Counted from the first letter of the stretch, positions 48,690-58,138 are shown. The stretch is 64,000 nt of DNA from Nesterenkonia sp. PF2B19 (GCF_001758425.2 NZ_MDSS02000004.1:49597-113596), one strand, 5' to 3'. Numbers and translations are program-made. Notes: generated by a model from the letters alone, not told the origin.

Positions 48690-49436
48690 ATGCGCATCGA
48701 CGCCGTCTCGATCTTCCCCGAGTTCTTCGACGTGCTGGACCTCTCGCTCATCGGCAAGGCCCAGCGTGACGGACTTCTGGAGCTGCGCCGCCACCAGCTG
48801 CGCGACTTCACCACCGACCGGCATCGCACGGTCGACGACACACCGACCGGCGGCGGCGCGGGCATGGTCATGAAGCCGGAGCCGTGGGCCTTGGCCTTGG
48901 AGAACGTGCTCGCGGCTCCGAGCCCCGCTGAGCGCCCCGTGCTGATCATCCCCACGCCCGCCGGTGACGTCTTCACCCAGCGCACCGCCGAGGAGCTGGC
49001 CGCACGGGAGCATCTCGTGTTCGCCGCTGGTCGCTACGAGGGCATCGACCAGCGCGTCACGGACTGGGCCCAGGAGCACTTCGACGTCCTGCCTCTGAGC
49101 ATCGGCGACTACGTGCTCAACGGGGGGGAGGCGGCCATCATCGTGATGGTGGAGGCGATCACCCGTCTGCTTCCCGGAGTGCTGGGGAATCCGGAGTCCC
49201 TCGACGAGGAGTCCCACGCCGACGGCCTCCTCGAGTATCCCGTCTACACGAAGCCGGCCGTCTGGCGCGGGCATGAGGTGCCGGAGATCCTGCTCTCGGG
49301 CAACCACGCGAAGATCGACGAGCACCGGCGCCAGGAGCAGCTGCTGCGGACCCGGCGCATCCGCCCCGATCTCTACGCGAAGCACATCGTCGCCCAGGAG
49401 GAGGCGGCGCGGCGCGCCGACGAGGCCCAGGGCTGA
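48690..49436 (+). CDS. trmD: tRNA (guanine-N1-)-methyltransferase
   Basis: A 248-residue SPOUT methyltransferase that makes m1G37 in tRNA. It starts [15 protein letters not shown]. The trefoil-knot AdoMet-binding sequences are intact: [14 protein letters not shown] and [28 protein letters not shown]. The C-terminal helical domain ends [22 protein letters not shown] 48690 was preferred over ATG 48666 because AGGAAGG precedes it and the family begins with M-R-I-D. It probably forms one transcription unit with rimM. Confidence 0.95.
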   Translation: MRIDAVSIFPEFFDVLDLSLIGKAQRDGLLELRRHQLRDFTTDRHRTVDDTPTGGGAGMVMKPEPWALALENVLAAPSPAERPVLIIPTPAGDVFTQRTAEELAAREHLVFAAGRYEGIDQRVTDWAQEHFDVLPLSIGDYVLNGGEAAIIVMVEAITRLLPGVLGNPESLDEESHADGLLEYPVYTKPAVWRGHEVPEILLSGNHAKIDEHRRQEQLLRTRRIRPDLYAKHIVAQEEAARRADEAQG

Positions 49437-49475
49437 GGGACTCGTCCCGGTCCGGTCGCCCAGGCGTCGACGATC

Positions 49476-49484
49476 TGGCATAAT
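49476..49484 (+). promoter_or_regulatory. Extended -10 element of rplS (tggcataat)
   Basis: TGG-CATAAT in atctggcataatggt (49472-49486). The match to the element before rpsP suggests a shared ribosomal-protein promoter type. It would give a ~190-nt leader to rplS; that leader holds no other gene that I can see. Confidence 0.55.
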
Positions 49485-49681
49485 GGTCCTCCGTGCCTGC
49501 TGGACGGGTTCATCTGCCATGGGGGATGACCGTCAACAGTGAGGCCGCCGGTGCCGCTGATCCTGTCGGCGCCGGAGATCACACCTGATGACCTGCGCCC
49601 CGAGGGCATACGCCCGCCTCCGGGTGAGAGGTCTGTCGATCAGGACGAGTGACCTGTGGCAGTCGTCCGAGGAGAAACACC

Positions 49682-50074
49682 ATGCACACTCTCGACTTCG
49701 TCGACGCAGCAAGCCTGCGTGATGACATCCCCGAGTTCGCCCCCGGCGACACCGTGAACGTGCACGTCAACATCGTCGAAGGCAAGACCACTCGTGTCCA
49801 GGTCTTCAAGGGTTACGTGCTCGGCCGCCAGGGTCGCGGCGTCGGCGAGACCTTCACCGTCCGCAAGGTCTCCTTCGGCGTCGGCGTGGAGCGCACCTTC
49901 CCGGTGCACTCCCCGGTGATCGAGAAGGTCGAGGTCGTCGCCCGCGGTGACGTCCGTCGCGCCAAGCTCTACTACATGCGTGACCGCCACGGCAAGGCCG
50001 CTCGCATCCGCGAGAAGCGCGAGTCGGCCATCGCCCGGCAGCAGGGCGAGGACGTCGAGGCGACCGAGGCCTGA
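49682..50074 (+). CDS. rplS: 50S ribosomal protein L19
   Basis: A 130-residue protein at the 30S-50S interface. It has [55 protein letters not shown] and [18 protein letters not shown], all diagnostic of L19. ATG 49682 follows GAGGAG; upstream in-frame codons do not look like L19. The long leader with its own promoter points to independent expression from trmD. Confidence 0.96.
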   Translation: MHTLDFVDAASLRDDIPEFAPGDTVNVHVNIVEGKTTRVQVFKGYVLGRQGRGVGETFTVRKVSFGVGVERTFPVHSPVIEKVEVVARGDVRRAKLYYMRDRHGKAARIREKRESAIARQQGEDVEATEA

Positions 50075-50151
50075 TCGGTCTGGACCAGGTCTGACCGGCT
50101 CCGGTCTGTCGGACCCGGTCCGATGTCCGACGAGCCGATCGGGCTGCGCCC

Positions 50152-50934
50152 ATGTCGTCATCTCCGAACCCCGAGTCTCCCGGCACTGCCGATGAGGCTC
50201 GGGGTTCGTCGTCTGCTCAGCGACGCGTGAGGCTCTGGCATCTGATGCTGCTGACCGTGCTGGCGGCCGTGCTGGCCACCACGGCGGTGCGCACCTGGGT
50301 GGTCGACGTCTACACGGTCGACCAGAACTCGATGCAGCCCACCCTGGACGACGGCGAACGGATCCTGGTGGACCGCTCTTATCCGGGAAGTTCGGGTGCG
50401 GACCGTGGGGACGTCGTCGTCTTCGACGGCACGGGGTCCTTCACTCCGTACCAGGCAGACCATGGTGCGCTCGTGGAGCTGGCTGAGAGGGCAGGTCACT
50501 GGTTCGGCATCGGGTCGCCCCCACAGACCTATGTGAAGCGCGTGATCGGCGTCGGCGGCGACACGGTGGCCTGCTGTGACGAGCAGGGGCGTGTGACGGT
50601 GGACGGCGAACCGCTCGAGGAGCCCTACCTGGGGTGGCGTCCCAGCCCCGAGGAGCCGGCCTCCGAACAGTCCTTCGACGTCGAGGTGCCCCCGGGACGC
50701 CTGTGGGTCATGGGCGACAATCGCGACGAGTCGGTGGACTCGCGAGCCCTGCTCGGGGCTCCGGGCGGCGGTATGATCAGCGAGGATCGGCTGATCGGCC
50801 GCGCTACCGATGTCTTCTGGCCCTGGAGCGCGCGGCGTGACCTCGCCGAGGACAGCACGTCCGCAGCGGACCCGCATCCCCTGCTGGGATCCGCCGACGA
50901 CCACGAACGCCAGGAGGGCACGGATGAGCAGTGA
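50152..50934 (+). CDS. lepB: Type I signal peptidase (first of two)
   Basis: A 260-residue membrane protease that removes Sec and Tat signal peptides on the outer face. One N-terminal membrane helix (LMLLTVLAAVLATTAVRTWV). Box B contains the nucleophile S60 in DQNSMQPTL, and box D the general base K129 in TYVKRVIGVGGD. Box E is MGDNRDESVDSR. A ~25-residue insertion (HGALVELAERAGHWFG) precedes box D. It overlaps the second lepB by 11 bp. Confidence 0.93.
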   Translation: MSSSPNPESPGTADEARGSSSAQRRVRLWHLMLLTVLAAVLATTAVRTWVVDVYTVDQNSMQPTLDDGERILVDRSYPGSSGADRGDVVVFDGTGSFTPYQADHGALVELAERAGHWFGIGSPPQTYVKRVIGVGGDTVACCDEQGRVTVDGEPLEEPYLGWRPSPEEPASEQSFDVEVPPGRLWVMGDNRDESVDSRALLGAPGGGMISEDRLIGRATDVFWPWSARRDLAEDSTSAADPHPLLGSADDHERQEGTDEQ

Positions 50935-51703
50935 GGACGAGCCGCGCGGCGTGTCCGAGGAGCCCGCTTCGGGTGAGGGGACGGGAGGTCCGGACCGGCC
51001 CGGGGCCGACGGTCCGCAGGAGCGCCGCCGGCTGCGGGATCGCAGTCCGGCCGCCGCCTTCCTGGTCGAGATCGCGACCATCGTGGTGCTCGCGCTGATC
51101 ATCTCCTTCGTGGTGAAGACCTTCCTGATGCGGGCGTTCTACATCCCGTCGGAGTCGATGGAGTCGACGCTGGAGGTCGATGACCGCATCGTGGTGAACC
51201 TGCTGGCACCGGAGGTCATGGACGTCGAGCGGGGAGACGTCGTGGTCTTCGAGGACACGCGCGGATGGTGGGGTGCCGCGGAGGCCGCCGACACGACGGC
51301 GCTGCAGGACACACTGATCTTCCTGGGCCTCATGCCTGACACCTCGGCGCACTACGTGGTCAAGCGGGTGATCGGGATGGACGGCGACGAGGTGGAGTGC
51401 TGCGACGACTCCGGCAGGATCAGCGTCAACGGCGAACCCATCCACGAGCCGTACCTGTTCCCCGGAGACGCCCCGAGCCAGACTGAGTTCTCCGTGACGG
51501 TGCCGGAGGGTCACGTCTGGCTGCTCGGTGACCACCGATCGGCCTCGGCGGACTCGAGAGCTCATGTGCAGGACGGTGACATGGGAGCGGTGCCGCTCGA
51601 CGACGTCATCGGCCGCTCGACGGCGATCATCTGGCCCTGGGACCGGTGGGCCGGTGGCGGGTCGGACCGCGACCCCTTCATCGAGGTGCCGGAGGCGCCC
51701 TGA
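50924..51703 (+). CDS. lepB: Type I signal peptidase (second of two)
   Basis: A 259-residue paralog of the preceding enzyme. The membrane helix is IATIVVLALIISFVVKTFLM; S78 lies in PSESMESTL and K147 in HYVVKRVIGMDGD; box E is LLGDHRSASADSR. ATG 50924 is inside the 3' end of the first gene and follows AGGAGGG. Its TGA overlaps the rnhB ATG (TGATG), so the three genes are translated as a coupled set. Two divergent SPases in tandem may split substrates between them. Confidence 0.93.
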   Translation: MSSEDEPRGVSEEPASGEGTGGPDRPGADGPQERRRLRDRSPAAAFLVEIATIVVLALIISFVVKTFLMRAFYIPSESMESTLEVDDRIVVNLLAPEVMDVERGDVVVFEDTRGWWGAAEAADTTALQDTLIFLGLMPDTSAHYVVKRVIGMDGDEVECCDDSGRISVNGEPIHEPYLFPGDAPSQTEFSVTVPEGHVWLLGDHRSASADSRAHVQDGDMGAVPLDDVIGRSTAIIWPWDRWAGGGSDRDPFIEVPEAP

Positions 51704-52404
51704 TGCCGGAGAACGCGACGCTGCTGCCGGAGCTGGCCCTGGCCTCGTCGATCGGTGCGCGCTACGTCGCCGGAGTGGACGAGGTGGGCCGTGGGGCGTT
51801 GGCCGGGCCCGTGACCGTCGGCGTGACGGTCTTCGACCTCTACGAGCCTGGACTTGAGTACTGTCCCACGACGGGCGTGGTCGAGGGGCTCGACGGGGTG
51901 CGAGACTCGAAGCTGCTGACCGCCGCAGCTCGGCAGCGATGGGCTCCGGTGGTGCTCGAACGGGCAGCCTCGTGCAGCGTCCAGCACCGAGAGGCCGCCC
52001 GCATCGACCAGATCGGCATCACGGCGGCGCTCCGCGAGGCGGGCCTGGCGGGCCTGGACGAGGTGGAGAACTCGCTGGGGCTCGCCGTCGACGCGGTCAT
52101 CCTCGATGGCTCCCATGACTGGCTGACGGGCGGGGCGTCCCCGCGCGTCCATCCTCTGGTGAAGGCTGATGTCAAGGCCCTCTCCGTCGCGTCGGCCAGT
52201 GTGGTGGCGAAGGTGCGCCGCGATGCCCTGATGGCGGACCTGGCGCAGCAGCACCCCGGCTACGGCTGGGAGTCGAACCGCGGCTATGGCTCGGCGGCCC
52301 ACCGTGCAGCCCTGGTGGAGCGGGGGCTGACCCCTCAGCATCGGCGCTCCTGGAAGCTGGTGCCGGGAAGGCATTCCCTCCGGGACGCCGCCCTCCGCCG
52401 GTGA
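51703..52404 (+). CDS. rnhB: Ribonuclease HII
   Basis: A 233-residue endonuclease that cuts RNA in RNA-DNA hybrids and single ribonucleotides in DNA. The acidic active site is visible: D26/E27 in VAGVDEVGRGALAGPV, the GVRDSKLL motif, the Asp in VILDGSHDW, and DVKALSVASASVVAKVRRD. The C-terminal GYGWESNRGYGSAAHRAAL also matches. It carries an insertion around residues 45-60. ATG 51703 is coupled to lepB. Confidence 0.95.
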   Translation: MPENATLLPELALASSIGARYVAGVDEVGRGALAGPVTVGVTVFDLYEPGLEYCPTTGVVEGLDGVRDSKLLTAAARQRWAPVVLERAASCSVQHREAARIDQIGITAALREAGLAGLDEVENSLGLAVDAVILDGSHDWLTGGASPRVHPLVKADVKALSVASASVVAKVRRDALMADLAQQHPGYGWESNRGYGSAAHRAALVERGLTPQHRRSWKLVPGRHSLRDAALRR

Positions 52405-52554
52405 CTCGGGCCGGCACGTGGCGTCTTCCGTTCCTCCACAGGAGCGACCGGTGGGCTGACGACACGCCCAGCCCTCCACAGACCGCGTCGCGGAGCTCGT
52501 GGGCTTTTCGGCGGCGGGGCAGAGTGGTGCGCACCGAGGAAGGGAGCACCACAG

Positions 52555-52965
52555 ATGGAGATCACTCCGTCGCGGCACCAGCACCAGGCGCCGCCGAGCA
52601 AGGACGAGCTGGGACTGCTGGGGGAGGAGTACGCGGAGACGCACCTGGTCGCGGCCGGCCACATCGTGCTGGACCGACGCTGGCGCAGCCGCCACGGTGA
52701 GCTGGACCTGATCACTCTCGACGACGGCGTCCTGGTGGCCGTCGAGGTCAAGACCCGCCGTGGCCGTGGCTGGGGTCATCCGTTCGAAGCCGTGACCCCG
52801 GTGAAGCTGCACCGGCTGCACCGGCTGCTCCGCGAGTACGCCGCTCAGCACAGCGGCGTGCGGGTGCCTCTGCGTGTGGACGCCGTCTCGGTGCTCTTCC
52901 CCGCCGAGCGCGACACCGCACTGGGTGTGCCGCAGATCGAGCACCTGGAGGACCTGCGGCCATGA
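52555..52965 (+). CDS. YraN/UPF0102 family nuclease-like protein
   Basis: A 136-residue protein with an endonuclease-type fold. The metal-binding pattern is present: GLLGEEYAETHLVAAGH, then RHGELDLITLDDGVLVAVEVKTRRG (the E..D...E-x-K signature). The cellular role is uncertain; the family is linked by context to DNA processing. ATG 52555 follows a weak ribosome site. Its TGA overlaps the comM ATG (ATGA), and it separates rnhB from the comM-dprA pair, as in many bacteria. Confidence 0.9.
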   Translation: MEITPSRHQHQAPPSKDELGLLGEEYAETHLVAAGHIVLDRRWRSRHGELDLITLDDGVLVAVEVKTRRGRGWGHPFEAVTPVKLHRLHRLLREYAAQHSGVRVPLRVDAVSVLFPAERDTALGVPQIEHLEDLRP

Positions 52966-54563
52966 GCATGGGACGCGCCCGCTCGGTGGTGCTCGTGGGA
53001 GTCCAAGGGCACCTGATCGACGTGGAGGCCGACATCGGCCAGTCGCTGCCGGCCTTCATCCTCTTGGGGCTGCCGGACGCATCGCTGCGGGAGAGCCAGG
53101 ACCGCATCCGGTCCGCGGCGAAGAACTCCGGACTGGACCTGCCCTCCCGGCGGCTGACCGTGAATCTGCTGCCTGCTTCTCTGCCGAAGTCCGGCTCAGC
53201 CCTGGATCTGGCGATTCTGATGAGCGCGTGGGCGGCCGACGGGCTGGTCGCCGGCACCGACGAGGTGGTCTTTCTGGCTGAACTCGGTCTGGACGGCCGC
53301 CTGCGCCCGGTGCGAGGCGTTCTGCCTGCGGTCGCGGCTGCCGCGCGGGCCGGGGCGGTGCGTGTGGTGGTCTCCCGACAGAACGCGGCCGAGGCCGCGC
53401 TGGTGCCCGGCATCGAAGTCTGGGCCGCGTCCCATGCCTACGAGGTTGCCCAAGGCTTCGCCGTGTCCGGACGGCGGGATCGCGGCGTCGCCGGCGTGGA
53501 TCCACGCCGTCTTCCGGTGGACCCGGATGTGGTGATGGACCGCCACACCGGCAGCGCCGCGGCGGACCAGGACGTGGAGCCGGGACCCGAAGCCCTGCCC
53601 GATCTCGCAGAGGTCCGTGGGCAGCCCCAGGCACGGTTCGCGCTGGAAGCGGCCGCCGCCGGTGGTCACCATCTCCTCCTCATGGGTGCACCCGGCGCCG
53701 GGAAGACCATGTTGGCGGAACGACTGCCCGGCGTCCTTCCACCGCTGGGCGACGATGAGGCGATGGAGGTGACCGCCATCGGCTCGGTGGCGGGGCCGAC
53801 GGGACCTGTCACGGCCCTGACACGACGTCCTCCCTTCGAAGCGCCGCATCACAGCGCCAGCACGGCGGCGATCATCGGCGGCGGCTCCCGGCTGCCCCGC
53901 CCGGGCGCGGTGACGCGGTCCCACCGGGGCGTCCTGTTCCTCGATGAGGCGCCGGAGTTTCAACGCTCCACCTTGGATGCCCTGCGTCAGCCTTTGGAGA
54001 CGGGGGCGGTGACTCTGCACCGATCGGCGGGCACCGTCACGTATCCCGCGCGTTTCCAGCTGGTCATGGCTGCGAATCCGTGTCCATGCGGGATGGCTGT
54101 GGGCACCGGGCGGGACTGTACCTGCACGGTGCTGCAACGCCGGTCCTACCTCGCGCGGCTCTCTGGTCCGCTGCTGGACCGCATCGACCTGCAGGTCCAG
54201 GTGGAACGGCCTCGATCCGCCGCCATGGCCCTGGCGGAGCCCGGAGAGAGCTCCGCCGAGGTGCTGCGGCGTGTGATGGGGGCTCGCGGCGCCCAAAGGG
54301 AACGGCTCGCCCCCTGGGGCTTGAGGACGAACGGGGACCTCCCGCTGCGACTGCTCACCGGACCGCTGCGGCTGACACCCGCCAGCACCCGGGCGCTCGA
54401 TGCGAGCCTGGATCGGGCGGTGCTCTCGCTCCGCGGCTATGTCCGGGTGCTCCGTCTGGCTTGGACGCTGGCCGACCTCGCCGGCCAGTCCTGCCCAGGG
54501 ACCGAGGAGGTCGATGCGGCGATGCAGCTGAGGCAGACCGCGGAGGAGAGGAGGGCGGCATGA
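52962..54563 (+). CDS. comM: ComM/YifB family AAA+ ATPase (Mg chelatase-like)
   Basis: A 533-residue hexameric AAA+ protein; ComM promotes branch migration during natural transformation in Gram-negatives. The N-terminal Lon-like fold (~1-170) has GLPDASLRESQDRIRSA, LPASLPKSGSALDLAI and ELGLDGRLRPVRGVL. The ATPase core has Walker A GAPGAGKTMLAERLPG and Walker B GVLFLDEAPEF. The zinc-type CPCG and the terminal Mg_chelatase_C segment (SCPGTEEVDAAMQLR) are also present. It overlaps both neighbours by 4 bp. Confidence 0.92.
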   Translation: MSMGRARSVVLVGVQGHLIDVEADIGQSLPAFILLGLPDASLRESQDRIRSAAKNSGLDLPSRRLTVNLLPASLPKSGSALDLAILMSAWAADGLVAGTDEVVFLAELGLDGRLRPVRGVLPAVAAAARAGAVRVVVSRQNAAEAALVPGIEVWAASHAYEVAQGFAVSGRRDRGVAGVDPRRLPVDPDVVMDRHTGSAAADQDVEPGPEALPDLAEVRGQPQARFALEAAAAGGHHLLLMGAPGAGKTMLAERLPGVLPPLGDDEAMEVTAIGSVAGPTGPVTALTRRPPFEAPHHSASTAAIIGGGSRLPRPGAVTRSHRGVLFLDEAPEFQRSTLDALRQPLETGAVTLHRSAGTVTYPARFQLVMAANPCPCGMAVGTGRDCTCTVLQRRSYLARLSGPLLDRIDLQVQVERPRSAAMALAEPGESSAEVLRRVMGARGAQRERLAPWGLRTNGDLPLRLLTGPLRLTPASTRALDASLDRAVLSLRGYVRVLRLAWTLADLAGQSCPGTEEVDAAMQLRQTAEERRAA

Positions 54564-56017
54564 ACGGGGCCGTCGGACAGGACCGAGGGAGACCTGCTGT
54601 CGACGAGGATCTGCTCCGGGTGCGGGCCGAGCTGAGTCGCCTGGTCGAACCCGGTGACGCACTCGCCGGGCTGCTGGTCGCTCATCTGGGGCCGGTAGAA
54701 GCCCACGCACTGATCATGTCGGAGGCAGATCCTGGGGCGACGCTGACCACTCAGATCGGGGAACTGGGGGCACAGTCCGGGCTCGGTGCGAGACAACGCG
54801 ATCTCCATGCTGGGCTGGCCCGTTGGCGCACTCGCCGGAGGCAGGCCCAGGGGGCGCGTGACCTGGAGACCATCTGGAGGTTCGGAGGGGGCCTGACTGT
54901 GCCGGAGGACCCATGGTGGCCCAGTGAGCTCGAGGATCTCGGCGGGGCCGCGCCGCTGGCGCTCTGGCATCGTGGCGCCGGGTCGCGCATCGAGGCCGCA
55001 TGGGGCCGGCTGCCGCGTCTGCCCCGTCGGGTCGCCGTCGTCGGCTCGCGGGAGGCGAGCGACTACGGGCTGCGGGTCACAGCCGAGATCGTCGAGGACC
55101 TGGTGGGCCACGGTGTCTGCATCGTCTCCGGAGGGGCCTACGGTATCGATGCCGCCGCCCATCGTGCCGCGCTGCGCCGCGACGGTGCGGCGCCGCACGG
55201 TGCGGCAGGCCCGACAGCGGATGGGGCGATCCTCAGAGGTGCCGAGGCGGCCGCTCCGACCGTCGCGGTCCTCGCAGGGGGCCTGGACCGATTCTATCCC
55301 GCCGGCAATGACTCCCTCCTGCGGGCGGTCGGGGAGCACGGCCTGCTGGTGAGCGAGATGCCGCCCGGTGGGAGTCCGACCAGACACCGCTTCCTGCACC
55401 GGAACCGGTTGATCGCTGCGCTGACCGCGGCGACGGTCGTGGTGGAGTCCCGATGGCGGTCCGGGGCGCAGAACACGGCCCACCACGCCTTGGGGCTCGG
55501 TCGACCGGTCGGTGCTGTGCCGGGCAGTGTGCATGCGGCGAGATCCGCAGGCTGTCACCGGCTCCTGCGCGAGACCCCCGCCGAAGTGATCACAGATGCC
55601 GCTGACGTCGTCAGCCTCATCGCTGAGGTGACCCCGACAGCCACCAGCGCCGGGCCTGCGGATCCGCGCATCGGAGGACTCGACCAGCCGAGACTTCCGC
55701 TGCCGGAACGGTCGGGTCCCACGGTCTCCGTGCGCACAGCGGGCGATCGGGGCGGCCGAGGGCAGGACGCCGGGGACAGCGGAGCCCCGGGGGAGCGCGC
55801 GAGGATCACGGAGGTGCTGGATGGCCTGGACCAGACCGACAGGCTGCTGTTCGATGCGTTGCCGCTGCGGCGGCTCAGCACCGCCGGAAAGCTGTCGGAA
55901 GTGGCGGGACTGCCCATGCCGCAGGTGCTGGGCGGGCTCACCCGGCTCCAACGGTGCGGCCTGGCGCGGGAGTCGGGCGGCCGCTGGGGGCGGAGCACGG
56001 TGTGCGCGACGTCGTGA
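54560..56017 (+). CDS. dprA: DNA-processing protein DprA
   Basis: A 485-residue DprA/Smf protein that binds incoming single-stranded DNA and loads RecA in competent bacteria. The Rossmann fold begins VAVVGSREASDYGLRV; SGGAYGIDAAAHR, the VLAGGLDRFYPAGN segment and EMPPGGSPTRHRFLHRNRLIAAL are conserved. The C-terminal winged helix (~420-480: TDRLLFDALPLRRLST) is present. There is a ~20-residue insertion after HRAALRRDG and a long linker near 365-410. ATG 54560 overlaps the comM stop by 4 bp. Confidence 0.93.
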   Translation: MNGAVGQDRGRPAVDEDLLRVRAELSRLVEPGDALAGLLVAHLGPVEAHALIMSEADPGATLTTQIGELGAQSGLGARQRDLHAGLARWRTRRRQAQGARDLETIWRFGGGLTVPEDPWWPSELEDLGGAAPLALWHRGAGSRIEAAWGRLPRLPRRVAVVGSREASDYGLRVTAEIVEDLVGHGVCIVSGGAYGIDAAAHRAALRRDGAAPHGAAGPTADGAILRGAEAAAPTVAVLAGGLDRFYPAGNDSLLRAVGEHGLLVSEMPPGGSPTRHRFLHRNRLIAALTAATVVVESRWRSGAQNTAHHALGLGRPVGAVPGSVHAARSAGCHRLLRETPAEVITDAADVVSLIAEVTPTATSAGPADPRIGGLDQPRLPLPERSGPTVSVRTAGDRGGRGQDAGDSGAPGERARITEVLDGLDQTDRLLFDALPLRRLSTAGKLSEVAGLPMPQVLGGLTRLQRCGLARESGGRWGRSTVCATS

Positions 56018-56026
56018 TCGCACCGA

Positions 56027-56032
56027 TAGACT
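56027..56032 (+). promoter_or_regulatory. -10 element TAGACT before xerC (possible leaderless start)
   Basis: TAGACT ends six bases before the ATG at 56039 and no ribosome site is visible, consistent with a leaderless xerC transcript starting near the dprA stop. Confidence 0.45.
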
Positions 56033-56038
56033 GCCGAC

Positions 56039-57097
56039 ATGGAGGACAGGGACGATCCGGCCACAGGCCGGAGAGCCAGACCGCCGGGCGGCAGTCCGGA
56101 CGGCGACCTCGCGCGCGTGCCCGCCGACGATGCCGTGGGTGCCGTGGGTGCCGTCGATGCCGCGGATGCCGCGGGTGCCGAGCAGGACGCCCTGCTCCGG
56201 GACTACCTGACCCATCTCAGCGCAGAGCGGGGACTCTCGGCGCACACTGTGCGCTCGTACCGCACTGACCTTCGTCAGCTTCGGCAGGCCGTGGGTCCAC
56301 TGGCTCGGCTGGACCTGCTCCGTCTGCGCACCTGGCTGGCGGACCTCCACGACGCCGGTCTCGGACGGGCGACCGTGAACCGCAAGATCGCGGCGGTCCG
56401 CAGCTTCACCGCGTGGGCGCACCGTCGTGGTTCCCTGCCCGAGGACCCCTCAGTGCGGCTTCGGACCGCGCGGACGGCCCGCCGCCTGCCGGACGTCCTG
56501 CAGGACCGTCAGGTGGATGAGCTGATCACCCGGCTCACCGAGCGGTGCCGGGACACTGCGGAGCGGCGCGCGGAAGCCCCGATCGACCACGCCGTCGCCC
56601 TGCGGGACCTCGCCATGGTCGAGCTCCTCTACGCGACCGGCATGCGTGTGGCGGAGCTGGTCGGGCTCGACGTGCCGTCGTTCGCCGCCGATCGCCGGAT
56701 GGTCCGCGTACTGGGCAAGGGGGACAAGGAACGGATGGTGCCCTACGGCGTGCCCGCCGAGCAGGCCGTCGAAGCCTATCTGGAGCAGGGGCGCCCGCGT
56801 CTCGTCACGGAGCGCTCCGGGCAGGCCGTCTTCCTGGGACGTCGCGGGGCGCGCATCGACCAGCGCACGGTCCGTCGGGTGGTCGATGTTCTGCTCGAAA
56901 GCCTCGGCACCACGGCGGCCCGGGGTCCTCACGCGCTGCGTCACAGCGCCGCCACCCATCTGCTCGACGGTGGTGCAGATCTGCGGACAGTGCAGGAGCT
57001 GCTGGGACACGCCTCCTTGTCGACCACTCAGCTCTACACCCACGTCTCCGTCGAAGGCCTGCGTGCTGCCTATGGACAGGCGCATCCTCGGGCCTGA
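56039..57097 (+). CDS. xerC: Tyrosine recombinase XerC
   Basis: A 352-residue site-specific recombinase that resolves chromosome dimers at dif. The core-binding SAM-like domain is at ~48-130 (LSAHTVRSYRTDLRQL). The catalytic set is complete: R203 (ATGMRVAEL), K227 (VLGKGDKER), H298 and R301 (HALRHSAATHLL), H324 (LLGHASLSTT) and Y333 (QLYTH). A ~45-residue N-terminal extension with an Ala/Asp/Gly repeat (GAVGAVDAADAAG) is unusual. The dprA-xerC order is common in Micrococcales. No dif site was identified nearby. Confidence 0.93.
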   Translation: MEDRDDPATGRRARPPGGSPDGDLARVPADDAVGAVGAVDAADAAGAEQDALLRDYLTHLSAERGLSAHTVRSYRTDLRQLRQAVGPLARLDLLRLRTWLADLHDAGLGRATVNRKIAAVRSFTAWAHRRGSLPEDPSVRLRTARTARRLPDVLQDRQVDELITRLTERCRDTAERRAEAPIDHAVALRDLAMVELLYATGMRVAELVGLDVPSFAADRRMVRVLGKGDKERMVPYGVPAEQAVEAYLEQGRPRLVTERSGQAVFLGRRGARIDQRTVRRVVDVLLESLGTTAARGPHALRHSAATHLLDGGADLRTVQELLGHASLSTTQLYTHVSVEGLRAAYGQAHPRA

Positions 57098-57405
57098 GCC
57101 TGCGCGGACGTCCTGCGGGAGCGTGAGCGCCCGCCACAGGTGACCGGGACGAGGGGTGACGAGACACAGCCCTCACAGATGGTGTCGCGGCGCACGCTCA
57201 CCTGTTAAGCTGTCCACGGAGTCCAGGCCGCTCGGCCGGCGTTCGTCAGAGCGCAGGCGTTCGGTCGGCTGTGACTCCACTTGGCAGATGAGTCATCGCT
57301 CATGCACAATTGTCGAGTCACAGCTTCATACTGCAGATGCACCCATCCGGTGCCGCGCTGTCGGTCGTAGGGGAAGACGTACCAACAGCACAACGGAGGA
57401 TGGAT
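57098..57405. other. Intergenic region between xerC and the DUF3145 gene
   Basis: This 308-bp stretch holds no gene with coding character. A ttaagctgt block near 57205 could be part of a promoter for the DUF3145 gene, and GGAGG at 57395-57399 is that gene's ribosome site. No clear hairpin was found after xerC. Confidence 0.5.
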
Positions 57406-57909
57406 ATGTCTGCACACACGGCCCGGGGTGTCCTGCACATCCACTCGGCGCCTGCTGCGCTCTGCCCGCATGTCGAATGGGCGGTGTCGTCAGTGGTGGA
57501 TGCGCGAGTGGACTTCCAGTGGGAGCCCCAGCCCGCCTCGCCCGGCACGTTCCGCGCCGAGCTGAGCTGGCGCGGCACCCAGGGGGTCGGAGCCACGTTG
57601 GCCTCCACCCTGCGGAGCCTGGCGCAGCTGCGCTTCGAAGTCACGGAGGACCCCAGCCCGGGCTGTGACGGCAGCCGCTGGTCCCACACTCCGGAACTCG
57701 GGATCTTTCACGCCACCACCGACGTCCACGGCAACATCCTGGTCTCCGAGGACCGGATCCGCTATGCCTATGAGATGGGGGCCGGCGACCCCTCTGTGGT
57801 CTATCAGGAGCTCTCGCTGGCCCTGGGCGAGGCCTGGGACGAGGAGCTGGACCCCTTCCGCCACGCGGCCGAGGGCGCACCGGTGCGATGGCTGCACCGC
57901 GTCGGCTGA
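57406..57909 (+). CDS. DUF3145 family protein
   Basis: A 167-residue cytoplasmic protein of a family confined to actinobacteria. The N-terminal ARGVLHIHSAPAALCPHVEWAV and central FRAELSWRGTQGVGATLASTLRSL are strongly conserved in it. The acidic ALGEAWDEELDPFRHAAEG and WLHRVG close the protein. No active site is recognised and the function is unknown. ATG 57406 is six bases after GGAGG; an ATG six bases upstream is too close to it. It is convergent with the fatty-acid synthase operon, next to which it is often found. Confidence 0.88.
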   Translation: MSAHTARGVLHIHSAPAALCPHVEWAVSSVVDARVDFQWEPQPASPGTFRAELSWRGTQGVGATLASTLRSLAQLRFEVTEDPSPGCDGSRWSHTPELGIFHATTDVHGNILVSEDRIRYAYEMGAGDPSVVYQELSLALGEAWDEELDPFRHAAEGAPVRWLHRVG

Positions 57910-58029
57910 TCGGCTGACGCCTGTCGGTCCGGTGGAGCCCTCCTCCGTCCACCGCCGACGTCTGAACCTGCCGCTGAATCGCCTTCGGGCGATCGCTTCC
58001 CACGCGGCACCGCTTCCCACAGCGTGACA

Positions 58030-58077
58030 GAAGGGCGGTCTGTCCAGGATCAGCAGATCCCGGGCAGACCGCCCTTC
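58030..58077. terminator. Bidirectional hairpin terminator after DUF3145 and fabF
   Basis: gaagggcggtctg (58030-58042) pairs perfectly with cagaccgcccttc (58065-58077), a 13-bp stem between the convergent gene ends. Confidence 0.7.
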
Positions 58078-58138
58078 GCACGTCCTGCGAGATCCCCGGT
58101 GGGGAACGCTCAGAGAACGATCGGAGCCGAGACTGCGA

